Origin: Robiginitomaculum sp.
GTDB lineage: Bacteria; Pseudomonadota; Alphaproteobacteria; Caulobacterales; Maricaulaceae
DNA length: 64,000 nucleotides
Assembly (NCBI GenBank): GCA_002733605.1
Contig: NVWK01000006.1
Span: 1 to 64,000 of the forward strand
Direction of reading: 5' to 3'
Part shown: piece by piece, positions 8,839 to 16,342 of the stretch
Layout: each line of letters begins with the position of its first letter
How positions within the stretch are numbered: the first letter of the stretch is position 1
Notes under the pieces: generated by a model
Databases searched by the model: none
Seen by the model: the letters and a program-made list of their open reading frames with translations, nothing else
What the model was told of the DNA's origin: nothing
Position numbers and translations under genes: made by a program

Positions 8839-9753
8839 GTGAATAAGGATTTTCTTGCATTATTAATAGTCATGGCGGGTACGTTTTGCCTTATTGCGGT
8901 GCTGTACTTTACATCATTTGAGAGACACCACACTCATGATCGGCCAAGCAATCAAGTGCAAGCTGAAGAAATAACTAACTATCAGGATAACGTACCGAAT
9001 AGCCCTCTTGTCACCAATGCTAATAGGAAAAACCTCCTTAGCACCAGAAAGTCACGCCAATCTACAGGTGTATATTACAGCGATAGCCGCCTGCAACATT
9101 ATGACCACAAATCCCAGATTATCATGGCTGGAGCCGCTGTTGTTGGGCTTCTTGTTGCTCTCACTGGTCTGTATTTGATTTGGAAAACCCTAAGGGCCAC
9201 TCGAAAAGGAACGGATGCGATGCGAGAAGCTCTTGAGGAAGCCAAGAGAGCTACGGAGGCGGCGTGGCAAGCAGTTAAGGTTTCTGAAACCACTGCCATA
9301 AATCAACTCAGGGCTTATGTTGGCCCTGTTGATTTCGAGATTATGTTCACAGAGTCTAATGAAATTTTGGTTGCGTTCAAAATCAAGAATACGGGGCAGA
9401 CACCCGCTATCAATGTTCAACTTGCTTATTGCATTACCTTTTTGGAATTGCCTATTGATGATAGTGATGTTGATATTGATGCACAAATTCTTGATGAGGA
9501 GCAGGCATCTGCTTTTTTACCAAAAGATGTGACATTCTCGGCTAAAACTGATGTGCTTAATGACTACGATACCACAAAGAAAATACTTTGCCTGCAAGGA
9601 ACCCATGCGGTTTTTGTGTATGGGAAAGTCGCTTATAAAGATATTTACGGGCAACCGCGTACTACAAAATTTCGTGTGGCATGGGGTAAATCTTTCAGAA
9701 ATACCCAATTGAAAAACATGGCCCTGTGTGATGATGGCAACGAAATGACTTAG
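8839..9753 (+). CDS. Hypothetical two-TM protein with coiled coil and C-terminal beta domain
   Basis: I do not recognise this gene with certainty. A membrane segment lies near the N-terminus (FLALLIVMAGTFCLIAVLYF) and a second at about 94-118 (IIMAGAAVVGLLVALTGLYLIW). A charged Ala/Glu-rich helix of coiled-coil type (about 119-155) follows. It leads to a domain beginning QLRAYVGPVDFEI, with KIKNTGQTPAINVQ, a pattern seen in many uncharacterised membrane proteins. The start is GTG 8839, since the upstream ATG 8831 opens only a three-codon frame that stops over this GTG. ATG 8872 is an alternative. Base use is more AT-rich than in the neighbours, which hints at later acquisition. Confidence 0.65.
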   Translation: MNKDFLALLIVMAGTFCLIAVLYFTSFERHHTHDRPSNQVQAEEITNYQDNVPNSPLVTNANRKNLLSTRKSRQSTGVYYSDSRLQHYDHKSQIIMAGAAVVGLLVALTGLYLIWKTLRATRKGTDAMREALEEAKRATEAAWQAVKVSETTAINQLRAYVGPVDFEIMFTESNEILVAFKIKNTGQTPAINVQLAYCITFLELPIDDSDVDIDAQILDEEQASAFLPKDVTFSAKTDVLNDYDTTKKILCLQGTHAVFVYGKVAYKDIYGQPRTTKFRVAWGKSFRNTQLKNMALCDDGNEMT

Positions 9754-9806
9754 TATAAATTATTGTTTTAAATATCATCATTTTTACTCACCGTATGGCA
9801 CGTGCA

Positions 9807-9826
9807 ATGTAAAATAAGATTTACGT
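9807..9826. promoter_or_regulatory. Operator-like site 1 of membrane-protein/XRE operon
   Basis: ATGTAAAATAAGATTTACGT, an imperfect dyad. It matches the second site at 9861 in 15 of 20 positions, 54 bp apart. A likely target of the XRE protein encoded downstream. Confidence 0.5.
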
Positions 9827-9835
9827 CAAATATGT

Positions 9836-9880
9836 TTGACATTTGAATTTTCATCCCTACATGTAAAACAAGTTATACAT
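9836..9880 (+). promoter_or_regulatory. Promoter and operator-like site 2
   Basis: A -35 TTGACA at 9836-9841 is followed by a 20-bp dyad ATGTAAAACAAGTTATACAT (9861-9880) that covers the expected -10 region. Binding there would block transcription. The -35 overlaps a second small dyad, GTCAAATATGTTTGAC (9825-9840). Confidence 0.5.
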
Positions 9881-9894
9881 AACAGGAGAAAACT

Positions 9895-10377
9895 ATGACT
9901 TCGATAGCAGATATGAGTGAACAGGAACGGCAGAGCTGGATGACCTTGCTGGCCGATATATGTGTGTTCTCTGTTTTCTGGAGCCAGATGGTGCGCGGCA
10001 AGAGCATTGAAAGCCTAAGCCCGGGCGATTTAATGGGCGTTTATATTGGCATTATTGTGATGACCATCATCCTCCATATCATCATTGCCAGCATATTTGC
10101 GCTCCGTTCCCCAAAGGATGACAATGCGAAAGATGAGCGCGACGTCGAGATTGAACGCAAGGGTGCGCGCAACGCGTTTTGGGTCGTCAGCATCCTGATC
10201 AATATTATTATTGCCGTACTTTTGGCCGAAAACAGTGTTGGCGAAGGCTATCTTGGGCCAAATATGGGCCTGTTGTCCGTCCTCAGTCCGAGCCACATGT
10301 TTTTCGCCCTGATGAGCACCGCCTTTATCGGTGACATTGTCTACCGCGCGACCATGGTCTGGGCGTATAGGGGGTAG
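9895..10377 (+). CDS. Small integral membrane protein paired with XRE regulator
   Basis: 160 residues with about four hydrophobic segments: ADICVFSVFWSQ; GVYIGIIVMTIILHIIIASIFAL; AFWVVSILINIIIAVLL; and HMFFALMSTAFIGDIVY. A charged cytoplasmic loop (KDDNAKDERDVEIERKGAR) separates the middle two. The ribosome site GGAG stands 6 nt before ATG 9895. It is followed after 4 nt by an XRE regulator, a pairing I have seen repeatedly for small membrane proteins of unknown role. The promoter carries two related 20-bp dyads, so the operon probably represses itself. No biochemical function can be given. Confidence 0.75.
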   Translation: MTSIADMSEQERQSWMTLLADICVFSVFWSQMVRGKSIESLSPGDLMGVYIGIIVMTIILHIIIASIFALRSPKDDNAKDERDVEIERKGARNAFWVVSILINIIIAVLLAENSVGEGYLGPNMGLLSVLSPSHMFFALMSTAFIGDIVYRATMVWAYRG

Positions 10378-10381
10378 GGGC

Positions 10382-10606
10382 ATGGCCATTACAAAAGGCA
10401 AAGTCACCAACCATATCCGCCGTATTCGTCTTGCCCGCAGCGAACTGACCCAGGCCGAGCTGGCCAAGCGGGTCGGGGCCACGCGCCAGACGATCATCGC
10501 CATAGAGGCCGGAAAATACGCCCCCTCTATGGAGCTTGCCTTCCGCATCGTGCGTGAGTTCGGCGAGCCATTCGAAGATGTGTTCGAGTTTGATCCTAAA
10601 GGGTGA
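10382..10606 (+). CDS. XRE-family HTH transcriptional regulator (short)
   Basis: 74 residues, essentially a single Cro/C1-type helix-turn-helix: IRRIRLARSELTQAELAKRV, then GATRQTIIAIEAGKYAPSMELAFRI, ending in FGEPFEDVFEF. The track frame opens at 10331, but ATG 10382 gives the normal N-terminus and follows an AGGGG run that overlaps the stop of the membrane gene. It is likely the repressor of its own two-gene operon, acting at the ATGTAAAA-type dyads upstream. Confidence 0.9.
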   Translation: MAITKGKVTNHIRRIRLARSELTQAELAKRVGATRQTIIAIEAGKYAPSMELAFRIVREFGEPFEDVFEFDPKG

Positions 10607-10683
10607 TCCGCAAAATTGACCCGAATACATAGCATACAAAATTGCGTGCAGACAAAACCGGGGTCGCCTGCTAACTAAAGGAC

Positions 10684-11835
10684 ATGTCTATAGAGCGGTG
10701 TTTTAATGTCAGGGATTTCAGGCGGATCGCCAAGCGCAAACTGCCTGCGCCGATCTTCCACTACATTGATGGTGGCTCGGATGATGAATGGTCATTGGCC
10801 AATAATAGCTCTGCGTTTCAGAAATACGAGCTACTGCCGCGCGCCCTTGTCGATATCTCCAATGTGGATTTGAAGACCAAACTTCTGGGCTGCGAAATGT
10901 CTTTGCCGATCTTCCTGTCCCCGACAGGCGGCACCCAGCTTTTCCATCCCGATAAGGAACTGGCCGTGGCCCGTGCGGCAGAGCGCGAAGGCTTGCTCTA
11001 CGGCCTGTCCACAGTGGGCACGACCAAACTGGAAGACTTGGCGGCCGAGACCCAAAGCCCGAAAATGTTTCAGCTCTATATCTTCAAAGACCGTGGCCTG
11101 ACCGAAGAACTCATCGAGCGCTGCAAAGCTGCCAAATACCAAGCCCTGTGCCTCACTGTGGATACGATTGTCGGTGGTAACCGCGAACGTGATTTGGTCA
11201 CAGGCATGTCGATCCCGCCCAAATTCACCCTCCAAAGCCTGATGTCGATTGCGGCCCGTCCGGGCTGGATATGGAAAACCGTGCGCGGCGGTAAAATCGA
11301 CACCGTCAATATCTCCCACCGCGTCGATGCGGTGAAGGGCAAAGACGCCAGCGTCGCCAAACATATCGACGAACAATTCGACCGTACCCTCACATGGGAA
11401 GACGCACGCTGGATGGCCAAAAAATGGGGCGGGCCGTTCGTCATCAAAGGTATTCTCACCCCCGAGGACGCCGTGCTTGCCCGCGATATTGGCGCGACCG
11501 CCGTGATGTTGTCAAACCATGGCGGACGCCAACTCGACAGCACACCGGCCCCCATCGACATGGTGGCCAAGGTGCGCGAAGCGGTCGGGGACAGTCTGGA
11601 AATTATCGTAGACGGCGGCATCCGGCGCGGCACGGATGTGCTGAAAGCCCTCGCCCTTGGCGCAGATGCTTGCTCGATTGGTCGGCCATATTTATATGGT
11701 CTGGCCGCAGGCGGCGAGGCCGGCGTGGCCCGCACCTTACACCTCCTGCGCGCAGAAATCGAACGCGGCGCGGCCATGATGGGCTGTCGCACTGTCGGCG
11801 AAATTACCTCTGATCACATCCAGAGAAAATTATAA
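10684..11835 (+). CDS. FMN-dependent alpha-hydroxy-acid dehydrogenase (LldD/MdlB family)
   Basis: A TIM-barrel flavoprotein that oxidises an alpha-hydroxy acid to the 2-keto acid. Family hallmarks are FHYIDGGSDDE near the N-terminus, the catalytic-His motif SNHGGRQLD at about 276-284, and the phosphate-binding DGGIRRGTDVLKALALGA. The length of 383 residues is usual. The annotation could be L-lactate dehydrogenase or (S)-mandelate dehydrogenase. The next gene, 27 nt downstream, is a ThDP-dependent 2-keto acid enzyme, so the pair may oxidise and then decarboxylate a hydroxy acid. Electrons would go to the respiratory chain. Confidence 0.92.
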   Translation: MSIERCFNVRDFRRIAKRKLPAPIFHYIDGGSDDEWSLANNSSAFQKYELLPRALVDISNVDLKTKLLGCEMSLPIFLSPTGGTQLFHPDKELAVARAAEREGLLYGLSTVGTTKLEDLAAETQSPKMFQLYIFKDRGLTEELIERCKAAKYQALCLTVDTIVGGNRERDLVTGMSIPPKFTLQSLMSIAARPGWIWKTVRGGKIDTVNISHRVDAVKGKDASVAKHIDEQFDRTLTWEDARWMAKKWGGPFVIKGILTPEDAVLARDIGATAVMLSNHGGRQLDSTPAPIDMVAKVREAVGDSLEIIVDGGIRRGTDVLKALALGADACSIGRPYLYGLAAGGEAGVARTLHLLRAEIERGAAMMGCRTVGEITSDHIQRKL

Positions 11836-11862
11836 AAACAAAAATATAAAAGGGAATATCAC

Positions 11863-13410
11863 ATGTTTGCAGCCGAAAGCCTTGTCCGAACGCTTGTCCA
11901 TCAAGGGGTAGAGCTTTGTTTCTCTAATCCCGGCACTTCCGAAATGCATATGGTCGCCGCCCTTGATCGCACCGAGGGCATGAAATCCGTATTGTGCCTG
12001 TTCGAAGGCGTGGCTACAGGGGCCGCCGATGGTTATGCCCGGATGAGCCGCAAACCTGCCTGCACCTTGCTGCATCTTGGGCCGGGGGTCGGTAATGGCT
12101 TGGCCAATCTGCACAATGCCAAACGGGCCTTCTCGCCTGTTCTCAATATTGTTGGCGACCATGCGGGCTATCACCTCCCGTTCGATGCCCCGCTGACCAG
12201 TGACGTGGAGGGCACATGCGCCCCCGTCTCGCGCTGGGTCGGCACAGTGCCGAGCGCGTCTGAGCTTTCCAACATGGCCGTGAAAGCCGTTCAGGAAAGC
12301 TTCGGCCCCGCGCCGGGCGTGGCCAGCCTGATCCTGCCTGCCGATTGCGCATGGTCGGATATAGAACCGGATGTGCTGGACACTGTCGAGATGCCGTCCC
12401 TCAACGCGGTTGCCACAAAACATATCCAAAAGGCCGCGAAGGCATTAAAGTCGGCGAAAAATCCGGTGCTATATATCGGCGGTACGGCCTGTCTTGAAGG
12501 CGGAATTCACGAGGCTGCCCGCATTGGCAAACATCTGGATTGCCGTGTGGTCATGGAAACATTTGCACCGCGCATTTCAAGAGGCGCAGGCCGTCCTGCC
12601 CCCACACGTCTGAATTATTTTGGCGCGCAAGCTCTGGAAGATTTGAAAGATTGCGATCTCTTGCTCGTCGCTGGATCAAAACCACCCGTCAGCTTTTTCG
12701 CCTATCCAAATTCACCAAGCGAACTGACCCCCGAAGGGGCCGCGGTCTTCACATTGGGTGGCCCAAGCGATGATATTGAGGGCGCATTGCTGTTGCTTGC
12801 CAATGCGCTAGACGCGGGAACACCCGACATAGTTTCCCAAACCTCCATGCCCCTAACCAACCCCGACGAAGCCCTGAACCCGGTCAGTATCGGCATGTCC
12901 CTATGCCGTCATATGCCGCAAAACTCTGTCGTTTGTGATGACAGCACAACGGCTGGACTGGCCCTGTTCCCGACCACCCAAACCGCCGCCGCCCATGAAT
13001 GGTTGTGCCTGACCGGTGGCGCCATCGGCATCGGCATGCCAATGGCTATAGGGGCCGCATTTGCAGCGCCAAGCTCGACCATTTTCGCCCTGTGCGGCGA
13101 TGGTGCGGCTGCCTACACTCTACAGGCCCTCTGGACCCAAGCGCGCGAGAAACAAAACATCATCAACATCGTCTTCGTCAATCATTCCTACCGCGTCTTG
13201 AACATCGAATTGTCGCGTGTCGGGGCCGGCGAACCGGGACCGGTTGCCCAAGCCATGCTGGATTTATCCAATCCAAAAATGGACTGGGTTAAACTCTCCG
13301 AAGGCTTTGGTGTGCCCGCTGTCCACGCAAACACGACAGGGGCGTTTGAGGAGGCATTGTTGCACGCACTCGCTACACCGGGCCCGCACCTGATCGCGGC
13401 CGAGGTTTAA
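11863..13410 (+). CDS. ThDP-dependent enzyme, acetolactate synthase/benzoylformate decarboxylase-like
   Basis: 515 residues with the three-domain ThDP fold. The N-terminal PYR domain carries the catalytic Glu region LFEGVATGAADGYARM. A central domain follows, and a C-terminal PP domain has the ThDP/Mg motif GDGAAAYTLQALWTQ ending in IVFVN. Genomes often label this group acetolactate synthase large subunit, but true IlvB is encoded at 46863 with a regulatory subunit, and this gene has none. Its place after an alpha-hydroxy-acid dehydrogenase favours a 2-keto acid decarboxylase or related carboligase. Its stop overlaps the stop of the convergent PLP decarboxylase by 4 bp. Confidence 0.85.
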   Translation: MFAAESLVRTLVHQGVELCFSNPGTSEMHMVAALDRTEGMKSVLCLFEGVATGAADGYARMSRKPACTLLHLGPGVGNGLANLHNAKRAFSPVLNIVGDHAGYHLPFDAPLTSDVEGTCAPVSRWVGTVPSASELSNMAVKAVQESFGPAPGVASLILPADCAWSDIEPDVLDTVEMPSLNAVATKHIQKAAKALKSAKNPVLYIGGTACLEGGIHEAARIGKHLDCRVVMETFAPRISRGAGRPAPTRLNYFGAQALEDLKDCDLLLVAGSKPPVSFFAYPNSPSELTPEGAAVFTLGGPSDDIEGALLLLANALDAGTPDIVSQTSMPLTNPDEALNPVSIGMSLCRHMPQNSVVCDDSTTAGLALFPTTQTAAAHEWLCLTGGAIGIGMPMAIGAAFAAPSSTIFALCGDGAAAYTLQALWTQAREKQNIINIVFVNHSYRVLNIELSRVGAGEPGPVAQAMLDLSNPKMDWVKLSEGFGVPAVHANTTGAFEEALLHALATPGPHLIAAEV

Positions 13411-14801
13411 GGCGCAACAAGCTGGGCAATAAATCCGTCAATATCGGCTTTGCTCGTACGGCCATTGGTGAGGCAGGCGCGTAACACCGAGCGGCCTTCA
13501 TACTTGACCAGCGAAACCCAATGGGTGCCGCCGCTGACAATTTTCTCGGCCATGTCCTCAACACTGCCAAGATGGGCAGGCGGGATCAGACACGAAACCG
13601 CCATGCGCGAGGCATTGGCGATTTGCCAGCCATGTTTGACCATCTCGGTATTTAAATAATCGATCAGATCAATCCCGTGTTCAATGTGTTGCCCATAGCC
13701 TTGCCACCCCGCACTGGCGAGCGCCAGAAACAGGCGTAAGCCGACAAACCGCCGCGACCACTGCATTGTGTTCACATACAAATCAACATCCGCGTCATTT
13801 GACGGCATATAGCTGGTGCTGACCCGAAATGTCTCGGATAAGACCTTCGGATGGGCCGTGAAAAACATGCCCGCGCCCATGGTGGTGGCAAACCATTTAT
13901 GGGCGTCGATGGTCACGGAATCGGCCCGTTCAATTCCGTCCAGCACAGGGCGCTCCCGATCCGAGGCAATAATCGCCCCGCCCCACGCCGCGTCCACATG
14001 ATACCAAATCTGGTGGCTTTTGGCGATATCGGCGCAGGCATGCAAAGGGTCAACCATGCCAGCATTCGTCGTCCCCGCTGTGGCCGCGATCATGACGGGA
14101 ATATCGCCGCCTGCCTTGTCTTCTTCGATGTAGTCTGCAAGTGCACCCGCGTCCATACGGCCTTGCCCATCGGTCGGAACAAGCCGCACAGCCTGCCGCC
14201 CAACCCCGTTCTGGTGCGCGATTTTCAACCACGCCAGATGGCTTTCTTTCGAGACATAAATACGCGGTTGTCCCGTGAAGGCCCGCGCCCCTTGTTCCGC
14301 GTAGTCAGAATTCATACGGGTCAGGGCGCATAGAAATGCGGTCGCATTCGCCTCTGATCCCCCCGTAGTGAAATGCCCGCCCGCCCCGTCTGGCAAGCCG
14401 ATACGGTCTGCAATTTGGGTGATAACATGGGCCTCTATCTCGACCGCAATCGGGGCATGTGACCAGACACAAATCTGTGGATTGAGCGCCGCCGCAATCC
14501 GGTCTGCCGCCTCGGCAGGGAAACTCGGGGCAGGGTTGAACAGACCAAGATAGCCTGTGTGGGTCATTTGCACCGCGCCCGTTTCAAGATGGCCAATGGT
14601 CCACTGCAACAGGGTTTCCAAATCCATCGGGGTTTGAAATTGCATGTCCGCAAGCTCTGTCCTGAACCCCTCAAGATCATTTCGCGGGGTTACGGGCGCA
14701 TTGGAAATCCGCGCCAAACTCGCATCCAGATACGTATCGAGTTTGGCGTTTAGCTCTGCGCGCATGATTTGCGTTGGAAATAAAGTGCTGTTGGTTGTCA
14801 T
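13407..14801 (-). CDS. PLP-dependent group II decarboxylase (glutamate/aromatic amino acid type)
   Basis: 464 residues of PLP fold type I. The Schiff-base lysine lies in DAHKWFATTMGAGM, and the cofactor region shows TTGGSEANATAFLCAL, HVDAAWGGAI and IAATAGTTNAGMVDPL. These are typical of the glutamate/tyrosine/DOPA decarboxylase superfamily. ATG 14801 was chosen because GGAGAG stands just upstream; the track frame opens at 14864. Substrate (aromatic amino acid, glutamate or other) is not decidable from sequence reading. The name aspartate aminotransferase family protein, often given to relatives, would be misleading. Confidence 0.88.
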   Translation of the reverse strand: MTTNSTLFPTQIMRAELNAKLDTYLDASLARISNAPVTPRNDLEGFRTELADMQFQTPMDLETLLQWTIGHLETGAVQMTHTGYLGLFNPAPSFPAEAADRIAAALNPQICVWSHAPIAVEIEAHVITQIADRIGLPDGAGGHFTTGGSEANATAFLCALTRMNSDYAEQGARAFTGQPRIYVSKESHLAWLKIAHQNGVGRQAVRLVPTDGQGRMDAGALADYIEEDKAGGDIPVMIAATAGTTNAGMVDPLHACADIAKSHQIWYHVDAAWGGAIIASDRERPVLDGIERADSVTIDAHKWFATTMGAGMFFTAHPKVLSETFRVSTSYMPSNDADVDLYVNTMQWSRRFVGLRLFLALASAGWQGYGQHIEHGIDLIDYLNTEMVKHGWQIANASRMAVSCLIPPAHLGSVEDMAEKIVSGGTHWVSLVKYEGRSVLRACLTNGRTSKADIDGFIAQLVAP

Positions 14802-14976
14802 ATGGCTCTCCATTGCCTGAAGGCTAATCGGAGACGCGTGCAGATACCACCCGTATATTGTCAATGTTGCGGAAAGTGTTTAGCTCAAGTCCACATTCGT
14901 AAACTCGCAGATAAACGTATCGAAAATCAGGTTACGCCCGTTACGAGCGACTGACCATGGTCGCGTTCGAGGATAT

Positions 14977-16047
14977 TTACGACGCCTGAGCTGGTTGAGC
15001 CGTCATTGCCTCTTTAAACGAAACCAGTTTGCGCTTCTGTTCGCACCAAAGCTGGAGCCTGACGCATTTGAAGCTTTGCCACAAGGTAATGCGTTTCATA
15101 TTGGCCAGAGCCGCATGATCGCGCAGAACATTCTTGAGACGGTAAAACGGAATACGCGAGTTCAAATGATGCACATGGTGAATGCCGATATATCCGGTCA
15201 GCCAAGGCAGGAAGCCCGGCAGATCATAATAGGAACTACCGTAGAGGGCCGCGTCTTGCATTTGCCAGTCTTCACTGGATTCCCAAACTGTGTCTTCGAA
15301 CTGGTGTTGAACATAAAACATCCACACGCCCATAGTGCCTGCGAAAATCGCGACCGGGAAATAGATCAGTAGAAACGGAACAAGTCCGATAAAGTGGATA
15401 AGAATGGCCGCCCCGATCAACATGCAAAGCGAGGTGCCGAGAGAACTGATCCAGTATTTCGCGCCCGATTTCATAAACCCGATAGGCAACCGGTAATGCA
15501 GCATGAATATAAAAATAGGGCCAATGCCGAACATCACAAGCGGATGCCGGTAGAGCCGGTATAGAAATTTACCGGTACGGCTACGGGCCTGATATTCTTT
15601 AACCGTCAGTGTATCGATGTCGCCAATGCCGCGCTTGTCCAGATTTCCCGACGAGGCATGATGGATCAAATGCGCTTGTCGCCATAAAGCATAGGGGGTC
15701 AGGGTGAACATACCCAGACAGCGCCCAAGCCAGTTGTTCAGGAATTTGCTCTTGAAAAAAGCCCCGTGCCCGCAATCATGTTGGATAATAAATAACCGCA
15801 CCAGAAAACACGCACTGGCAAGGCAAAATACTAAACTGAGAAGATAGCTAACCTTCAACGAATGATAGGCCGCGGTCCACAGAAGTACGAACGGAATAAA
15901 GGTTACACACACCTCGAACAGGCCCCGCATAAGATCGGGTTGACGGTAGGAAACCAGTATTTTCATCCAGTCTCTGGCACTACGCTTTGATGCGGGCTTT
16001 GACCCTAGCTCTGATCCGGATTTCGTACCGTTTTGTGTGTTACTCAT
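14977..16047 (-). CDS. Membrane fatty acid desaturase
   Basis: 356 residues with the three histidine boxes of di-iron acyl-lipid desaturases: HDCGHGAFF, HLIHHASSG and HHVHHLN. Paired hydrophobic segments lie around them. It inserts double bonds in membrane lipid acyl chains using O2 and an electron donor. The regiospecificity (delta-9, delta-12 or other) is not visible. The gene is monocistronic between the PLP decarboxylase and a receptor gene. The 295-bp region upstream is AT-rich and holds a tandem repeat and the terminator of the receptor gene. Confidence 0.93.
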   Translation of the reverse strand: MSNTQNGTKSGSELGSKPASKRSARDWMKILVSYRQPDLMRGLFEVCVTFIPFVLLWTAAYHSLKVSYLLSLVFCLASACFLVRLFIIQHDCGHGAFFKSKFLNNWLGRCLGMFTLTPYALWRQAHLIHHASSGNLDKRGIGDIDTLTVKEYQARSRTGKFLYRLYRHPLVMFGIGPIFIFMLHYRLPIGFMKSGAKYWISSLGTSLCMLIGAAILIHFIGLVPFLLIYFPVAIFAGTMGVWMFYVQHQFEDTVWESSEDWQMQDAALYGSSYYDLPGFLPWLTGYIGIHHVHHLNSRIPFYRLKNVLRDHAALANMKRITLWQSFKCVRLQLWCEQKRKLVSFKEAMTAQPAQAS

Positions 16048-16236
16048 AAAGGCGAACCTGTAGCTATATTATAGAATCAACGCATCCACGATAATGCAGA
16101 TATGATAATGAATCGCAAATATGAATATATCAAGAAAATGCTTGTGACAAATGATAAAACGACATCATTTTCGCGTGATATAGCATGTGATATCCGCCCC
16201 GTTGCAACGTTATCGGGAGGCCCGCGTTTATACGTC

Positions 16237-16280
16237 CAATAAAAATGGTCTTTGCGCTCAATAAAAAGTGTCTTTACGCC
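16237..16280. repeat. Two-copy 22-bp tandem repeat
   Basis: CAATAAAAATGGTCTTTGCGCT is followed directly by CAATAAAAAGTGTCTTTACGCC, an imperfect tandem duplication. It lies between the desaturase promoter and the receptor terminator. Function unknown. Confidence 0.75.
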
Positions 16281-16288
16281 AAACAAAA

Positions 16289-16313
16289 ACGCCCCCGGCA
16301 AAACCGGGGGCGT
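16289..16313 (-). terminator. Intrinsic terminator after TonB-dependent receptor gene
   Basis: A 10-bp perfect stem ACGCCCCCGG/CCGGGGGCGT with a 5-nt loop, followed on the minus strand by TTTTGTTT. It stands 30 bp after the receptor stop. Confidence 0.9.
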
Positions 16314-16342
16314 CAAAAAACAAGGTTTAAAAGACTAAACCT

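Noticed and set aside
10030-10635. 201-residue minus-strand ORF over the membrane-protein/XRE pair
   Set aside because: The plus-strand genes have ribosome sites, operators and a clear HTH; the minus frame has none.
11863-13410. Biosynthetic acetolactate synthase for valine
   Set aside because: A better candidate with ACT subunit, ilvC and ilvD lies at 46863; this copy has catabolic-type neighbours.
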